Program-made: the position numbers and the translations under genes
Part shown: positions 53,739-64,000 of the stretch, piece after piece
Numbering within the stretch: the stretch's first letter is position 1
Layout: each line of letters starts with the position of its first letter
Assembly: GCF_032598905.1 (NCBI RefSeq)
Contig: NZ_CP122458.1
Location: forward strand, 7,713,001-7,777,000
Direction of reading: 5' to 3'
Source: Streptomyces sp. 11x1
GTDB lineage: Bacteria; Actinomycetota; Actinomycetes; Streptomycetales; Streptomycetaceae
DNA: 64,000 nucleotides
The notes under the pieces: model-generated
What the model was told of the DNA's origin: nothing
What the model saw: the letters and a program-made list of their open reading frames with translations, nothing else
Database searches by the model: none

Positions 53739-54326
53739 GCGCGCGATCATCGCATCGACGCACTGCGAGCTGCAACGCCGAAGTCTTTGCCGCAGGGATG
53801 GGTCACTTGCGCCCGGCGCGGTCGGCACGCTGCACGTCGTCGGCTCCGGCCGACGCCCTGGCCGTCGGGACGCGACTGTCGGTCGGCCTGCACCGGACCG
53901 GTGGCCACCTCTCCGCCTGGGAGACCGCCTGACGCGTGGCGGACCTCGGACAGTGACCCTTCACGGTCGCGAGCCGGCAACTGTTGGACGCCACCGGTCA
54001 GGGCGATGGCGGCCGTGGTGCTCACGGCGGGACGGGAGCGGGTCGTACGGACGGTGCGCGAGGAGGACGAAGTGCGCAGGCGCCGCGAACCCGTCATCGC
54101 CTGCGTCGGGGCAGTCCGCCGCGCGCGCAGTGTGGCAGTGTGCGGGCTCGCGCGTCGTCACGTCACCCGCCGACGCCCCCGCGCCATGCCCGGGTTGCCG
54201 GAGTGAGCCGGACGAGTTCGTCCGGGACTGGGCGCACGCGCCGTGAGGCCCACCGTGTGAAGACGGCGCATGATCCTTCAACTGGCCGCGCTTGTCGGTT
54301 GGTTGGGATGGTGATTGGATCACGCT
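53739..54326. other. no supported gene
   Basis: Between divergent units. All frames have the look of shadows. A fragment 'ADALAVGTRLSVGLHRTGGH' on the plus strand near 53850 might be a relic but cannot be assigned. Confidence 0.4.
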
Positions 54327-54644
54327 GTGGGTTGCTTACATGCTTCGACGTGTCCTCTCTTCCCCCATCTCAACCAGAGCCTGGCGGGCTGGCGCACCTA
54401 CTACTGCGACAACGAGGACAACTGGCGCGGTTGTGCGCGCTACCAGGTGTCACTCACCGGTGAGCGGGTGCCGATCACCCTGCTGCCCAACGGACGGCAC
54501 GCCCGATATCTGGCGCCGAGTCCCGCGCCCACCGCTTCCGAGAGGCGCGGTCCTGGCCCCGCCGAACAGCCGTCCGCGGCCCCCGACGAGCCCGAACGGG
54601 GCTGGTGGGCCCGGTTGGCCGAGTGGATGAAAGGCAACGCATGA
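54327..54644 (+). CDS. short Cys-containing protein coupled to YeeE
   Basis: About 105 residues; GTG 54327 is a guess (TTG 54315 also possible). The conserved-looking part is [19 protein letters not shown] and '[21 protein letters not shown]'. A Pro-rich linker and an amphipathic end ([13 protein letters not shown]) follow. It overlaps the YeeE gene by ATGA, suggesting a common role. Confidence 0.55.
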   Translation: MGCLHASTCPLFPHLNQSLAGWRTYYCDNEDNWRGCARYQVSLTGERVPITLLPNGRHARYLAPSPAPTASERRGPGPAEQPSAAPDEPERGWWARLAEWMKGNA

Positions 54645-55306
54645 CCGCTTACTGGCCCTGGTGGGCGGGTGCTGTCGGACTCGCCGTACTGACCATCGGC
54701 TACACCCTCGCCGCCGACCGGCCCTTCGGGGTGTCGGGGGCGTGGGAGCGAGTGCTGCACTGGCGGCGTGAAGCCGAACTGGAGCGGAAGGAGGCGGAGT
54801 TCACCGACGAACGAGCTCTTGTCGCCGCTCTCGGTGCGGCCACCGCCGAACACTTCGGCACCGTGCCCGCCGCGCCCGTGCCGGCCGGGCCCGTGGCCGC
54901 CCAGCCCGTGCCCGCCGCGTCCCCGGAGCCGTCCGACGCACCGGCCAGGGACGGACGCCGCCGAGGCGCGCACCCGCGTCCCGCTCCGCTGGTCACCCAG
55001 GCCGTCCTGTTGGTCTCGATCTTCGTGGGCGGACTGATCGCCGCCGTCACCTCCGGGCAGTTCCACGTCCGCTCCGACATGGGCGCGGGCTACCGGCATC
55101 TGGTGACCGGCAACCCGGTCGCCATGGTCGCCCTGCTCTTCGTGGGAGGCGTGCTGGTCGGCTTCGGCACCCGGCTGGCCGGTGGCTGCGTTTCGGGGCA
55201 CGGGCTCAACGGCTGCGGTCGGCTCAGCCCCGTCAGTCTCGTCGCGACGGCCACGTTCTTCGGTACCGCCGTCGCGGTGTCGTTCCTCCTGTGGAAGGTG
55301 ATCTGA
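54641..55306 (+). CDS. YeeE/YedE-family transporter half
   Basis: 221 residues. First membrane segment '[19 protein letters not shown]', a charged, Ala/Pro-rich insert of ~75 residues, then '[16 protein letters not shown]' and the family motif '[20 protein letters not shown]' with the Cys residues used to move thiosulfate in YeeE. With the next gene it makes a split transporter for a sulfur compound. Confidence 0.8.
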   Translation: MTAYWPWWAGAVGLAVLTIGYTLAADRPFGVSGAWERVLHWRREAELERKEAEFTDERALVAALGAATAEHFGTVPAAPVPAGPVAAQPVPAASPEPSDAPARDGRRRGAHPRPAPLVTQAVLLVSIFVGGLIAAVTSGQFHVRSDMGAGYRHLVTGNPVAMVALLFVGGVLVGFGTRLAGGCVSGHGLNGCGRLSPVSLVATATFFGTAVAVSFLLWKVI

Positions 55307-55722
55307 TGCGTAGCCGTGGCGGAGTCCTGCTCGCCAACCTCCTCACGGGGCTCGCTCTCGGCTTCACCGTGACCCGTATCGGGTTCGGTGACTACGCCGA
55401 GCTGAACCGCATGCTCACCTTCCAGGACTCGCGGATGCTCCTCGCCGTCTTCGGCGCCATCGTGATCATCGCGAGCGTGTTCGCCCTGCTGCGGGTGCGC
55501 CGGGGGGCGGGGCGCCTCCACGCAGGCGTCGTCCCGGGCGCGGTCCTGTTCGGCATCGGCTGGGCGATCTCCGGTGGATGCCCCGCGATCCCCCTCATTC
55601 AGGTCGCCAGTGGTTACCTGCCCGCCTTGGTCACCATCGCGGGCATCGTCGTCGGGGTCAGGCTGTGCCGCTGGGGCAGTGGCCGGTTCTTCCGTGTCGA
55701 CAGAGGCTCCTGCGGAGGGTGA
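55306..55722 (+). CDS. DUF6691/YeeE-family transporter second half
   Basis: 138 residues from ATG 55306, one nt overlapping the TGA before it (AAGGTG upstream). Four hydrophobic segments and 'GIGWAISGGCPAIPLIQVAS', with the conserved G-G-C-P motif. Forms the second half of the transporter. Confidence 0.8.
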   Translation: MRSRGGVLLANLLTGLALGFTVTRIGFGDYAELNRMLTFQDSRMLLAVFGAIVIIASVFALLRVRRGAGRLHAGVVPGAVLFGIGWAISGGCPAIPLIQVASGYLPALVTIAGIVVGVRLCRWGSGRFFRVDRGSCGG

Positions 55723-55783
55723 GCGGCAGGGCCCGGAGCGGGTCCTCACGGCGTCGGCCTCCGCCGGGAGCAGGGCGGTGCTC

Positions 55784-55811
55784 GGCGTTCGGCGTTCGGC
55801 GTTCGGCGTTC
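55784..55811. repeat. four tandem copies of GGCGTTC
   Basis: Perfect 7-bp unit repeated four times in the intergenic region after the transporter pair. The rest of 55723-56018 shows no gene. Confidence 0.8.
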
Positions 55812-56018
55812 GGACGACCGTAGGATTGGCATGTCGCACTTGTCACCGCCTACCCGTGTTTCCGGATTTCCCCCTACGATCTGCACCCGTGGACGCCCTC
55901 GGACCGGGGTGGCGAAGCCGCACCACGTGGGTCGAGCCGGTGTCCCCCGGGCTGGTACGGGGGAGGAGGGCGGCAACGGAAGGAAACGACGTGCGAAGGG
56001 GGACGGGACGTGCTCGGC

Positions 56019-56417
56019 TCAGAGCTTCACGACGACCACGCGGTCGGCGCACAGCCTGCGCAGGTCGTCCTCGTCCGACGTGAACACGGTGACCGGGCCG
56101 GGCTGCCGCAGGGCGACGGCGGCGAGGGCCGCGTCGATGGCGTACTTGTGGCCGTGCAGACCCGTCTCCTTGAGAAGGCCGGTGGCTTCCTTGCCGATTT
56201 CCTCCGTCACCGGCTCGACACGGATCTTGGAGAGAGCCCAGTGCCACTTGGGGTGGGAGCGGGTGGGGTCGTAAGCCTCGATGAGCGTCATCGAGGTGGT
56301 GACGACCGGGATGCCGGCATCGTCGGCGTGCCTCAGGTAGGCGCCCATGCGACGCTCCCCGCGCACCCACCGCGAAAGTCCTTCGCTGTCGAGTACGTAG
56401 ACCCGGTTTCCGGTCAT
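56019..56417 (-). CDS. PIN-domain (VapC-like) toxin
   Basis: 132 residues. The PIN acidic residues are visible: Asp in 'VYVLDSEGLS', Glu in 'MTLIEAYD', Asp in 'KYAIDAALAA' and 'FTSDEDDLRRL'. Likely a Mg-dependent RNase. Overlaps the antitoxin gene by four nt. Confidence 0.8.
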   Translation of the reverse strand: MTGNRVYVLDSEGLSRWVRGERRMGAYLRHADDAGIPVVTTSMTLIEAYDPTRSHPKWHWALSKIRVEPVTEEIGKEATGLLKETGLHGHKYAIDAALAAVALRQPGPVTVFTSDEDDLRRLCADRVVVVKL

Positions 56418-56710
56418 GCGGCATCTCGCTTGTGCTTGTGCGGCTGCTCACGTACCTCGCGGGCGCGGGTCCGCTCGGCGTGCTGCCGCTCCAGGTCGCG
56501 ATGCTCGGCCTCGACCTCGGCCAGTTCCGCCTCGGCGATCTCCCCGTACTCGGACTCCCACCACTGCACGGCCTCGTGCAGCCGCTCCTGCTCCCGTCGG
56601 CGCTCTATGGCCTGCGTGACATAGCGGCTGAACCCGCCGGGGCCGACCTCGGCCCGGATGGCCTCGGCGAGCTCCTCGGGAAGCGTCACGGTGTACTTCT
56701 TGGTTGCCAT
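56414..56710 (-). CDS. VapB-like antitoxin
   Basis: 98 residues from ATG 56710. 'KKYTVTLPEELAEAIRAEVG' is a ribbon-helix-helix DNA-binding start; a long Glu/Arg-rich helix follows and would wrap the toxin. Sits 110 nt before, and divergent from, pglY. Confidence 0.8.
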   Translation of the reverse strand: MATKKYTVTLPEELAEAIRAEVGPGGFSRYVTQAIERRREQERLHEAVQWWESEYGEIAEAELAEVEAEHRDLERQHAERTRAREVREQPHKHKRDAA

Positions 56711-56819
56711 ACCGTCGACCATACCGAGAGCCTGATCGGGCAGCCAGCCAGCGACAGACATCCCGCACGATCGAGTACAAGCGGCGGCGGAAGCCGCCAG
56801 ATGGAGAGCGTGACCGGTA

Positions 56820-59800
56820 ATGGCCCAGCAGCCGCCCCTCCTCCGCGATGTCATCGACATCAAGGAGTCCATCTCCACCTCGGACTTCGTGCTGTCCCTC
56901 GCCGAGGCGACGACACCCGAGGGCGCCCGGCACGCGCTCAAGGACTACGTCGTCACCGAGCGGCTGCTGGAGAACTTCGACGAGGCGCTGGCCCTCATCA
57001 AGTCCGCGCTGGACGGGCACCGTTCCAAGGCGGCGTATCTGCACGGCTCGTTCGGTTCCGGTAAGTCGCACTTCATGGCCGTGCTGTACGCACTGCTCAG
57101 CGGTGACCCGGCCGCCCGCTCCCGCACCGAGTTCGACCCGGTGCTGACCAAGCACGAGTGGCTGAGCACGGACGGCAAGAGGTTCCTGCTCGTGCCGTAC
57201 CACATGCTCGGCGCGAAGGCCCTGGAGCAGCGCGTCCTCGGCGGGTACGTGCACCACGTCAAGAAGCTGCACCCGGAGGCCCCGACCCCGCAGGTCTACC
57301 GGACCGACTCCCTCTTCGCGGACATCCGCGCCATGCGCGCCAACATGGGCGACGAGGCCGTCATCCGGGGGCTCGGCACCGGCGTGGGCGACGATGACGA
57401 GGACGAGTGGGGCGAGGGCTTCGCCTGGACCCCGCAGCTCCTGGACACCGCGCTCGCCGCCGAGGAGAACCACGAGGCGGGCACCGCGCTCAACCTCACC
57501 AACCCCTCCGCACCGGCCGAGCTGCGGGCCAAGCTGGTCAACGACGCCGGCACCACCCTCCTCCCCGGCTTCACGAGGAACGCCGCCGAGGACGAGCACG
57601 GCTTCATCTCCCTGGACGCCGGTCTGTCCGTCATCGCCGAGCACGCCAAGTCGCTCGGCTACGACGGGCTGATCCTGTTCATGGACGAGCTGATCCTGTG
57701 GCTGGCCACCCTCATCCACGACCAGAAGTTCGTGGCCCGCGAGGCCAGCAAGATCACGAACTTCGTGGAGGGCGGCGACGCCCGCCGCGCCATCCCCGTC
57801 GTGTCGTTCATCGCCCGCCAGCGCGACCTGCGCGAGCTGGTCGGCGAGGAGGTGTCCGGCGCGGCCGAGTCGTCCATCCAGGACACCCTGAACCTGGCCT
57901 CCGGCCGGTTCGACAAGATCACCCTGGAGGACCGCAACCTCCCGCAGATCGCCCACGCCCGCCTCCTCAAGCCCAAGAACGACGAGGCGGCCCAGCAGGT
58001 CGACGCCGCCTTCGAGCAGACCAAGCGGGTCGGACCGCAGGTCTGGGACACCCTGCTCGGCTCGGAGAAGGGCACCACCGGCGCGGACGCGGAGTCGTTC
58101 CGGCTGACGTACCCGTTCTCGCCGGCATTCATGGACACCCTCGTCCACATCTCGTCCGCGCTGCAGCGCTCCCGCACCGGTCTGAAGCTGATGGGGCAGC
58201 TTCTCGCCGACCATCGCGACGAGATCCGCCTCGGACAGCTCGTCCCCGTCGGCGACCTCTACCCGGTGATCGCGGAGGGCGGCGACAAGCCGTTCACCGA
58301 CAGCCTGAAGGTCGTCTTCGAGGCCGCCGACAAGCTCTACAAGACCAAGCTGCGCCCCTACCTGCTCAGCTCGTACGACATCACCGAGGACGACGTCGAG
58401 CAGTACCGCAACCGGCCCGAGTCCCTCACCGACCCGAAGCGGCTGGGCGGCTGCCGCATGTTCGTCGGCGACAACCGGCTCGTCTGCACGCTGCTGCTGT
58501 CCGCACTCGCGCCCAGCGTGCCCGCGCTGTCCGAGCTGACCATCCGTCGGCTCGGCGCGCTCAACTACGGGTCGGTCCTCGCTCCCATCCCGGGTGCCGA
58601 GGTCGGCATCATCAAGAACAAGGTCGCCGAGTGGGCTGCCAGGTTCCCCGAGATCAAGGAGACCGGCACCGACGCCAACCCCGGCGTACGGCTGGAGCTG
58701 TCCGGCGTCGACGTGGACTCCGTCATCGCCAACGCCCAGGTCAACGACAACCCCGGCAACCGGGTCGCGCTCGCCCGCCGCCTGCTGTCCGAGGAACTGA
58801 GCGTCGAACACGGCCAGTTGAGCGACCAGCTCAGCTTCACCTGGCGCGGCACCGCCCGCACCGCCGAGATCGTCTTCGGGAACGTCGCCGACGAGGACGA
58901 ACTGCCCGACCACGACCTGATGCCGCAGGAGGAGGGCCGCTGGCGCATCGCCATAGACCTCCCCTTCGACGAGGGCGAGTGGGGCCCGGTCGAGGACGTC
59001 AACCGCATCCGGCGGCTGCGTGAGCGGCAGCAGGGCGAGCGGTCCCGTGTGGTCGCCTGGCTGCCGGCCCATCTGTCGGCGCAGCGCTTCGCCGACTTCC
59101 GGCGCCTCGTCGTCATCGACAAGGCCCTCGCCGACGAGCACCGCTTCGACACCCAGTACGCCGGCCACCTCAACGCCGACAACCGCAGCCGCGCCAAGGG
59201 TCTCCTGGAGACCCAGCGCGAGGCACTGCTCAAGCAGGTCAAGGGCGCCTTCAAGCAGGCGTACGGACTCGCCCAGAAGCAGGCCGCCGACGTCGTCCCC
59301 GACTTCGACGACCACCTCGTCGCGCTGCCCGACGTCGACGGTCTCACCCTGTCCTTCGGGCAGAGCCTGCACGACGGCATCCGGCACGTCGCGGGCAGGC
59401 TGCTCGCCCACCAGTACCCGGCCCATCCCGACCTCGATCCCGACGCCACCGGCACCGCCGTGAAGCCGGCCGACACCAAGAAGGTGTTCGCCCACGTCCG
59501 CGCCGCCGCCGAGGCGCGCGACGGGCGGGTGGAGGTCCCGGCCGCCGACCGCAGGCTCATGCAGCGGATCGCCGGGCCGCTGCGGCTCGGGCAGCAGAAG
59601 GAGGCGTACTTCGAGCTGTCCCGCTACTGGGCCGACCACTTCCGGCAGCTCGCCAGCTCCCAGGGCGTCACCGGGGACCTGTCCCTGATCACGCTCACCG
59701 ACTGGACCGACAAGCCCGACCCGCGCGGCCTGCCCGACTTCCTCGCCCGGCTCGTCGTCGCCGCCTTCGCCGAGATGGACGACCGGGTGTGGGTGCGCGT

Positions 59801-60707
59801 CGGCACCGTCCTCGACCCCGCGCCCGAGCTGTCCGCGATCAAGGACCATGACGCGCTGCGCAGCCAGCCGCTGCCCGCCGAGTCGGACTGGGACACGGCC
59901 CGGCAGCGCTTCGAGACGGTCTTCGGGCAGAAGGCCCCCGCCCTGCGGCGCGGCCGGATGGTCAACCAGTTCGCCCGCCAGATCATCGAGGCCGCCCGCG
60001 CCCACCGGGACCACACGGCCGACCTGGTGCACCAGCTGGAGGCCCACGCCGCCTTCCTCGGCCTCGACCAGACCGCCGACACCGGGCGGCTCCCGCTCGC
60101 CCGGCGCTCCCTGGAACTCCTGGACGCCCTCACGGCGGAGGCCGGCAAGGGCGCGGCCGGGGCGAAGAAGACCGTGGAGGCCCTCGCCGCCTTCGACCTG
60201 GGCGAGACCAGCGCCGACCGGTACGGCACCTCCATCAAGCAGGCCCGCGGTGTCGCGGAGGCCGTCGCCTCAGCGCCCTGGAGCACCCTCGAACTCGCGA
60301 AGGGACTCGGCCCCGAGGGCGCGGCCCTGCTCGACTCGCTGCGCAACGTCGCCCGCGACGACCAGCGCACCGCGGACCTGCGTGACGCCCTGGCCCGTAC
60401 GCAGCGCGAGGTCGTCGCCCTGGTGAAGCGCACCCAGGCCGCGGCCCAGCCGCCCGCACCCGTCGTCCAGCCTCAGCCCACGGCGGGCGACCTGTCCCTG
60501 GACACGCCGACCAGCGACCCGCGCATCCCGTACGCCCCGCAGGAGAACCCCACACCGGCCTCCTCCGGCAGCGGCACCGCGCGCACGTCCGGTGGCCGCC
60601 GTACGACCGTGGCCCGGGCCGCCGCCGACCTTCAGGCGGAGCTGTCCGAACTGGTCGCCCGCCACCCCGACGCGACCATCGAGATCACCTGGAAGGTCGT
60701 CGAATGA
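56820..60707 (+). CDS. pglY: BREX type 2 ATPase PglY
   Basis: 1295 residues. '[21 protein letters not shown]' (~residue 75) is the P-loop, with '[13 protein letters not shown]' as Walker B (~285). Opening '[21 protein letters not shown]' and overall length match PglY, the BrxC-like AAA protein of the Pgl system. Pro-rich C-terminal linker and a small end domain ('[20 protein letters not shown]') follow. It overlaps pglZ by four nt. Confidence 0.92.
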   Translation: MAQQPPLLRDVIDIKESISTSDFVLSLAEATTPEGARHALKDYVVTERLLENFDEALALIKSALDGHRSKAAYLHGSFGSGKSHFMAVLYALLSGDPAARSRTEFDPVLTKHEWLSTDGKRFLLVPYHMLGAKALEQRVLGGYVHHVKKLHPEAPTPQVYRTDSLFADIRAMRANMGDEAVIRGLGTGVGDDDEDEWGEGFAWTPQLLDTALAAEENHEAGTALNLTNPSAPAELRAKLVNDAGTTLLPGFTRNAAEDEHGFISLDAGLSVIAEHAKSLGYDGLILFMDELILWLATLIHDQKFVAREASKITNFVEGGDARRAIPVVSFIARQRDLRELVGEEVSGAAESSIQDTLNLASGRFDKITLEDRNLPQIAHARLLKPKNDEAAQQVDAAFEQTKRVGPQVWDTLLGSEKGTTGADAESFRLTYPFSPAFMDTLVHISSALQRSRTGLKLMGQLLADHRDEIRLGQLVPVGDLYPVIAEGGDKPFTDSLKVVFEAADKLYKTKLRPYLLSSYDITEDDVEQYRNRPESLTDPKRLGGCRMFVGDNRLVCTLLLSALAPSVPALSELTIRRLGALNYGSVLAPIPGAEVGIIKNKVAEWAARFPEIKETGTDANPGVRLELSGVDVDSVIANAQVNDNPGNRVALARRLLSEELSVEHGQLSDQLSFTWRGTARTAEIVFGNVADEDELPDHDLMPQEEGRWRIAIDLPFDEGEWGPVEDVNRIRRLRERQQGERSRVVAWLPAHLSAQRFADFRRLVVIDKALADEHRFDTQYAGHLNADNRSRAKGLLETQREALLKQVKGAFKQAYGLAQKQAADVVPDFDDHLVALPDVDGLTLSFGQSLHDGIRHVAGRLLAHQYPAHPDLDPDATGTAVKPADTKKVFAHVRAAAEARDGRVEVPAADRRLMQRIAGPLRLGQQKEAYFELSRYWADHFRQLASSQGVTGDLSLITLTDWTDKPDPRGLPDFLARLVVAAFAEMDDRVWVRVGTVLDPAPELSAIKDHDALRSQPLPAESDWDTARQRFETVFGQKAPALRRGRMVNQFARQIIEAARAHRDHTADLVHQLEAHAAFLGLDQTADTGRLPLARRSLELLDALTAEAGKGAAGAKKTVEALAAFDLGETSADRYGTSIKQARGVAEAVASAPWSTLELAKGLGPEGAALLDSLRNVARDDQRTADLRDALARTQREVVALVKRTQAAAQPPAPVVQPQPTAGDLSLDTPTSDPRIPYAPQENPTPASSGSGTARTSGGRRTTVARAAADLQAELSELVARHPDATIEITWKVVE

Positions 60708-63619
60708 CGGACACCGCCACCGTCGCTCCGGGCGCCGTCCGGCTGAACACCGCGACCGTCACCCAGTACCTGTCCTCGCAGTCGTCCCTCGCCGCCTCCC
60801 TGACACGAGACGGCGGGGGCAGGCGCCGGGTCGTGCTGCTGAGGTCCGCGCCCCAGTGGGACGGTCCCGCAGAACCTGCCTGGGCCGAGGGGCGGACGGC
60901 CGGTGTCGCGGTGGCGCCCTCGCCGCTCGCCGTCCACGAACTCGTCCTCGACCACCTCGCGGGCCGCAGGCCCGGCCCGGCCGTGCTGGTCGTCCTCACC
61001 GACCGGGAGCAGCACGAACTCGACCCGGCGATCCTCGCGCGCGTCCACAAACTGCGCATCGACACCGTCGACAGCTGGGACGTCGTCCGGGAGGCGTTCG
61101 GAGCCCGGCAGATCGACCCGCGCCTCAAGGACGTCAACTGGGCGGCCGAAGCCCTGCTCGACGCCACACCGCCCGGCGGCTGGCCACCCGTGCCCGGCGG
61201 CTGGCTGTCCCGCCAGTACGCGCTCACCGCGCTCACCCAGCGCCGCCTGCGCCTCGGCCGCTACGACACCGAGGGCGGCGCACGGCGCCCCGGTGACGAC
61301 CGGCTCGACGCCCAGACCCTGCTGCACTGGTCGACCCGCCCCGGTGCTCCCGAGCGACTCCTCGGGCTGCGCGGCCCGGAGCGCACCGGGCTGACCGCCT
61401 TCCTCGGAGAGGAGGACCAGGCCGGCCTCGCCGGACGCGCCCTGCTCGCCCTCGTGGACGCCGAGCGGGGCGCGGACGCCGCCGCATTCGGACTCGTCTG
61501 CGCGGCACTGTGGCAGCATGCCGAGCCCGCCCCCGAGACGTACCAGGCCCGGGGCCGCGCCGAACGCTACTTCGGCGACCAGCCCCCGGCGGTCGGCGAA
61601 CAGCTCGACGCCCTGGTGACCGTCTTCGGCCGGGCTGCCGAGGAGTACGTCACGACACTGCTGGCAGCCGGACACCGTACCGGCGACGGAGACCAGGCCC
61701 GCGAGGCACGCCGGACGTCCGGCACCGTGCTCGACAGGGCGGGCGCGCTGGCGAGCCAGTTCGGTGCGGAACAGGCCGTCGCGGCGAGCCCCGTCCTGCG
61801 CGGTGGACTCGAGGCACGGTTCACGGCCGTCGGACGGGCGCTCGCAGCCGGTGACAGGGGCGCGGTGGCGGACGCCGTACGGCGCCTGGCGGACCACCGG
61901 CTCGCCGCCGAACCGGAGGACTCCGCCCGCATCGAACGCGCCCGCATGGGACAGCGCCTCGCCCGCTGGCTGCTGACCGACACGCCCGCCGAGAGCCCTA
62001 CGGTGGCCGACGCCATACAGCGGCACGTCACCGAGACCGGCTGGGCCGACCTCGCTCTGGAGCACATCGAAGCCGGCGGCGACCCGGACCCCGTCCTCAA
62101 GGCCGCCTACGACACCCTCGCCACCCGAGTCCGGGACCGGCGGCGGCAGATCGACGCGTTCTTCGCGCGCTCTCTTTCCGCCTGGACGCGGGCTGGCACC
62201 CAGCCCGGCAGCATGCTCACCGTCGAGACCTTCCTCGACCGCGTGGTCGGACAGGTCGCCCGGCGCGGGGTGGAACGGCGGGTACTGCTGCTCGTGCTCG
62301 ACGGCATGAGTGTGGCCATAGCGAACGAACTCGGCGAGGAACTACGCGCATCCTGGGCGGAGTTCGACCCCCTGCCCGAGGGCGCTCCACAGCGTCGGGC
62401 GATGGCCGCCGCCCTGCCCACCGTGACGGCCGTGTCCCGCACCTCACTGTTCGCGGGAACGCTGATGAAGGGCACCCAGGCCGACGAGAAGCGGCTCTTC
62501 CCCACGCTCAAGCTGTGGGGCGGTGCCCCGGCCGGCGTCTTCCACAAGGACGACCTGCGCGGCGAGACCGCGGGCGACACCTTCGGCCCGGCGCTCACGG
62601 AGGCGCTCACCGACGGCCGGACGCATGTCGCCGTCGTCCTCAACGCCATCGACGACCGTCTCGCCAAGGAACAGAAGCTCGGCGACGGGGCCTGGCGGGT
62701 CGACGACGTGCCCGGCCTGCGAGACCTGCTGCGGGTGGCGGCGGCCCAGGGCATGGCCGTCGTTCTCACCAGTGACCACGGCCACGTCGTCGACCGGCAC
62801 GGAAAGAAGGTCGACACCGCTGTCGAGCCCGCGTCCGCCCGACATCGCCTGCCCGTCGGCGGTCCCCTCGCCGACCGGGAGATCGCCCTCAGCGGACCGC
62901 GCGTGGTGTGGCCCGAGCCCGGCGCGTCCATCGTGGCGCTGTGGGACGCCGACTCCCGCTACACCGCCCTCAAGGCCGGCTACCACGGCGGGGCCTCGCT
63001 CGCCGAGTTCACCATCCCCGTGCTCGCCTTCCTGCCGTTCGGGGCGGAACCGCCGAAGGAATGGCGGGAGCTGGGCGACCAGCGGCCCCTGTGGTGGGCT
63101 CCCGAGGAGGTGGGGAGGGCACCGCTGCCGAGTGAGGCCACCACTCAGCTGCTCGTCGGGACGACTTCCGCCGTGCCGAAGAAGCCGACGGGGAAGTCCC
63201 AGAAGAAGCAGGCGGAACTCGCGCGCACACACGAGGCGCTCTTCGACGTGGAGCTGACCACCGGAGGAGACGACTCCCTTCTCACCCCGACCCTCGTCTC
63301 CCGGACGGAGGCGCTGGTGACGGCCCTGCTCGGCTCGGAGACGTACCAGGGTCAGCTCGGGGGGCTCGCCCGCAAGCCGCAGCAGGAGCAGGTCCACAAG
63401 GCGCTCGCCGCCCTGCTCGACGCGGGCGGCACCCTGCCCGTGACCGCGCTCGCCCAGCGCGCCGGCATGCCCGTCACCCGGAGCGACGGTTTCGCCGCCG
63501 TTCTGCGGCAACTCCTCAACTACGACGGCGTGCAGGTACTGGAGACCCTGCCGGACGGCCGTACCCTGCGGCTCCACGAGGCACTGCTGCGAGAGCAGTT
63601 CGCCCTCGGAGGCGGCTGA
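60704..63619 (+). CDS. pglZ: BREX type 2 phosphatase-like PglZ
   Basis: 971 residues. Alkaline-phosphatase superfamily motifs: '[20 protein letters not shown]' (~residue 527) and '[19 protein letters not shown]' (~687). The N-terminal half is PglZ-specific and the C-terminal ~100 residues look winged-helix-like ('[20 protein letters not shown]'). In the Pgl system PglZ restrains toxic PglX. Translationally coupled to pglY. brxD and brxHI, the usual further BREX-2 genes, are not in the window. Confidence 0.92.
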   Translation: MTDTATVAPGAVRLNTATVTQYLSSQSSLAASLTRDGGGRRRVVLLRSAPQWDGPAEPAWAEGRTAGVAVAPSPLAVHELVLDHLAGRRPGPAVLVVLTDREQHELDPAILARVHKLRIDTVDSWDVVREAFGARQIDPRLKDVNWAAEALLDATPPGGWPPVPGGWLSRQYALTALTQRRLRLGRYDTEGGARRPGDDRLDAQTLLHWSTRPGAPERLLGLRGPERTGLTAFLGEEDQAGLAGRALLALVDAERGADAAAFGLVCAALWQHAEPAPETYQARGRAERYFGDQPPAVGEQLDALVTVFGRAAEEYVTTLLAAGHRTGDGDQAREARRTSGTVLDRAGALASQFGAEQAVAASPVLRGGLEARFTAVGRALAAGDRGAVADAVRRLADHRLAAEPEDSARIERARMGQRLARWLLTDTPAESPTVADAIQRHVTETGWADLALEHIEAGGDPDPVLKAAYDTLATRVRDRRRQIDAFFARSLSAWTRAGTQPGSMLTVETFLDRVVGQVARRGVERRVLLLVLDGMSVAIANELGEELRASWAEFDPLPEGAPQRRAMAAALPTVTAVSRTSLFAGTLMKGTQADEKRLFPTLKLWGGAPAGVFHKDDLRGETAGDTFGPALTEALTDGRTHVAVVLNAIDDRLAKEQKLGDGAWRVDDVPGLRDLLRVAAAQGMAVVLTSDHGHVVDRHGKKVDTAVEPASARHRLPVGGPLADREIALSGPRVVWPEPGASIVALWDADSRYTALKAGYHGGASLAEFTIPVLAFLPFGAEPPKEWRELGDQRPLWWAPEEVGRAPLPSEATTQLLVGTTSAVPKKPTGKSQKKQAELARTHEALFDVELTTGGDDSLLTPTLVSRTEALVTALLGSETYQGQLGGLARKPQQEQVHKALAALLDAGGTLPVTALAQRAGMPVTRSDGFAAVLRQLLNYDGVQVLETLPDGRTLRLHEALLREQFALGGG

Positions 63620-63630
63620 GGACATGGCTC

Positions 63631-63664
63631 GGGGTGTCTCGGGGCCTTGGCCCCGAGACACCCC
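63631..63664. terminator. bidirectional terminator
   Basis: GGGGTGTCTCGGGG pairs with CCCCGAGACACCCC across CCTTGG, between the converging pglZ and HEPN-like genes. Confidence 0.8.
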
Positions 63665-63693
63665 TGAGCGGTCCTCCCGCGTCGCTCGCTACC

Positions 63694-64000
63694 TCATGAC
63701 GCGAACGCCCTCAGAACCTTCGCGAAGGTCGTCAGCTCGTCGATCATTTCCGGCGGAAGGGGCTTCTCGTCGAAGTGGGCGATCCGGTTACGGATGTCCT
63801 TCACCCGCCTCAGCAGGCCGATGAACTGCTCCCGGGGCATGTTGGGCCACTTCAGGGCCTCCCAGTTGCGGTCGGCCTGTTCGGCGAAGGACTGCCTCGT
63901 CTGGTCTCCGTCCAGGAGTCTCAGGTAGTCGCCGAACATCAGGTCCGACACCTGGCCGGTGCGGTGCTCCGGTCTCTTGTTCGTCTGGACCGCCTTGATG
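63694..64000 (-). CDS. HEPN-like protein (3' end only)
   Basis: The frame is open to the right edge, so only the C-terminal ~100 residues are seen. 'RVKDIRNRIAHFDEKPL' contains the R-N-x-x-x-H core of HEPN RNases, like Swt1/Abi-type proteins ('LLRRVKDIRNRIAHF'). Such domains are common in phage-defence genes, fitting its place beside BREX-2. The rest is outside the window. Confidence 0.65.
   Translation of the reverse strand, partial: IKAVQTNKRPEHRTGQVSDLMFGDYLRLLDGDQTRQSFAEQADRNWEALKWPNMPREQFIGLLRRVKDIRNRIAHFDEKPLPPEMIDELTTFAKVLRAFAS

Noticed and set aside
55784..55811. GGCGTTC tandem repeat as a phase-variable promoter
   Set aside because: No gene starts close downstream and no promoter elements flank it.
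56448..60047. 1199-codon open frame opposite pglY
   Set aside because: Same antisense pattern; pglY on the plus strand has clear motifs and start.

Overview
The window is high-G+C actinobacterial DNA, almost certainly a Streptomyces chromosome. The evidence is strong third-position G/C bias, GTG and TTG starts, 4-nt ATGA/GTGA stop-start overlaps, and typical Streptomyces families (WhiJ-like XRE/DUF5753 with DUF397, DUF6879, ricin-lectin glycosidases, BREX type 2/Pgl). It looks like an accessory, defence-rich region in which several loci have partly decayed.

Layout. (1) 0-5.5 kb: the end of a VOC/NTF2-like gene, a scrap of an SF1 helicase, a 3'-truncated nuclease-helicase (DUF2075), and IS21-family remnants on both sides of an aminoglycoside-phosphotransferase-like gene. 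(2) 5.5-13.9 kb: a minus-strand sugar operon comprising a CUT1 ABC transporter (binding lipoprotein and two permeases), a GH63/MGH1-like hydrolase and a secreted GH39-like glycosidase with ricin domain, next to a LacI regulator with palindromic operators. (3) 13.9-20.3 kb: a second carbohydrate locus in decay (remnants of ricin domain, GH3, binding protein and two permeases fused by deletion, with two TCGAAGCGCTTCGA operators), followed by intact GH74 and SGNH-esterase/ricin genes. (4) 21.1-25.7 kb: two full-length PD-(D/E)XK-DUF2075 nuclease-helicase paralogues. (5) 26.2-34.5 kb: pglW and pglX of BREX type 2. (6) 34.4-56.7 kb: an accessory island with a duplicated WhiJ-like regulatory module, toxin-antitoxin-like operons, a decayed dTMP-kinase/phosphomannomutase/STM4013 group, NUDIX, a methyltransferase, an RHS/type VII polymorphic toxin locus with an array of small immunity-like genes, a split YeeE transporter and a VapBC-like pair. 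(7) 56.8-63.6 kb: pglY and pglZ, then the end of a HEPN-like gene running in from the right edge.

The most striking signal is a structured leader in front of all three DUF2075 genes, including the diverged third one. It holds a short GCCCG/CGGGC stem, in two copies a CTCCACC/GGTGGAG stem, and a hairpin with CCCCCA/TGGGGG and GCACGA/TCGTGC arms. It is much better conserved than the proteins that follow. The distal arm carries the only good Shine-Dalgarno-like sequence near the start codons. This suggests a leader RNA that controls, or is sensed by, a family of putative defence nuclease-helicases next to BREX-2.

The BREX-2 genes form two transcription units (WX and YZ) about 22 kb apart, and the space between them has collected regulators, toxins and defence-like genes.
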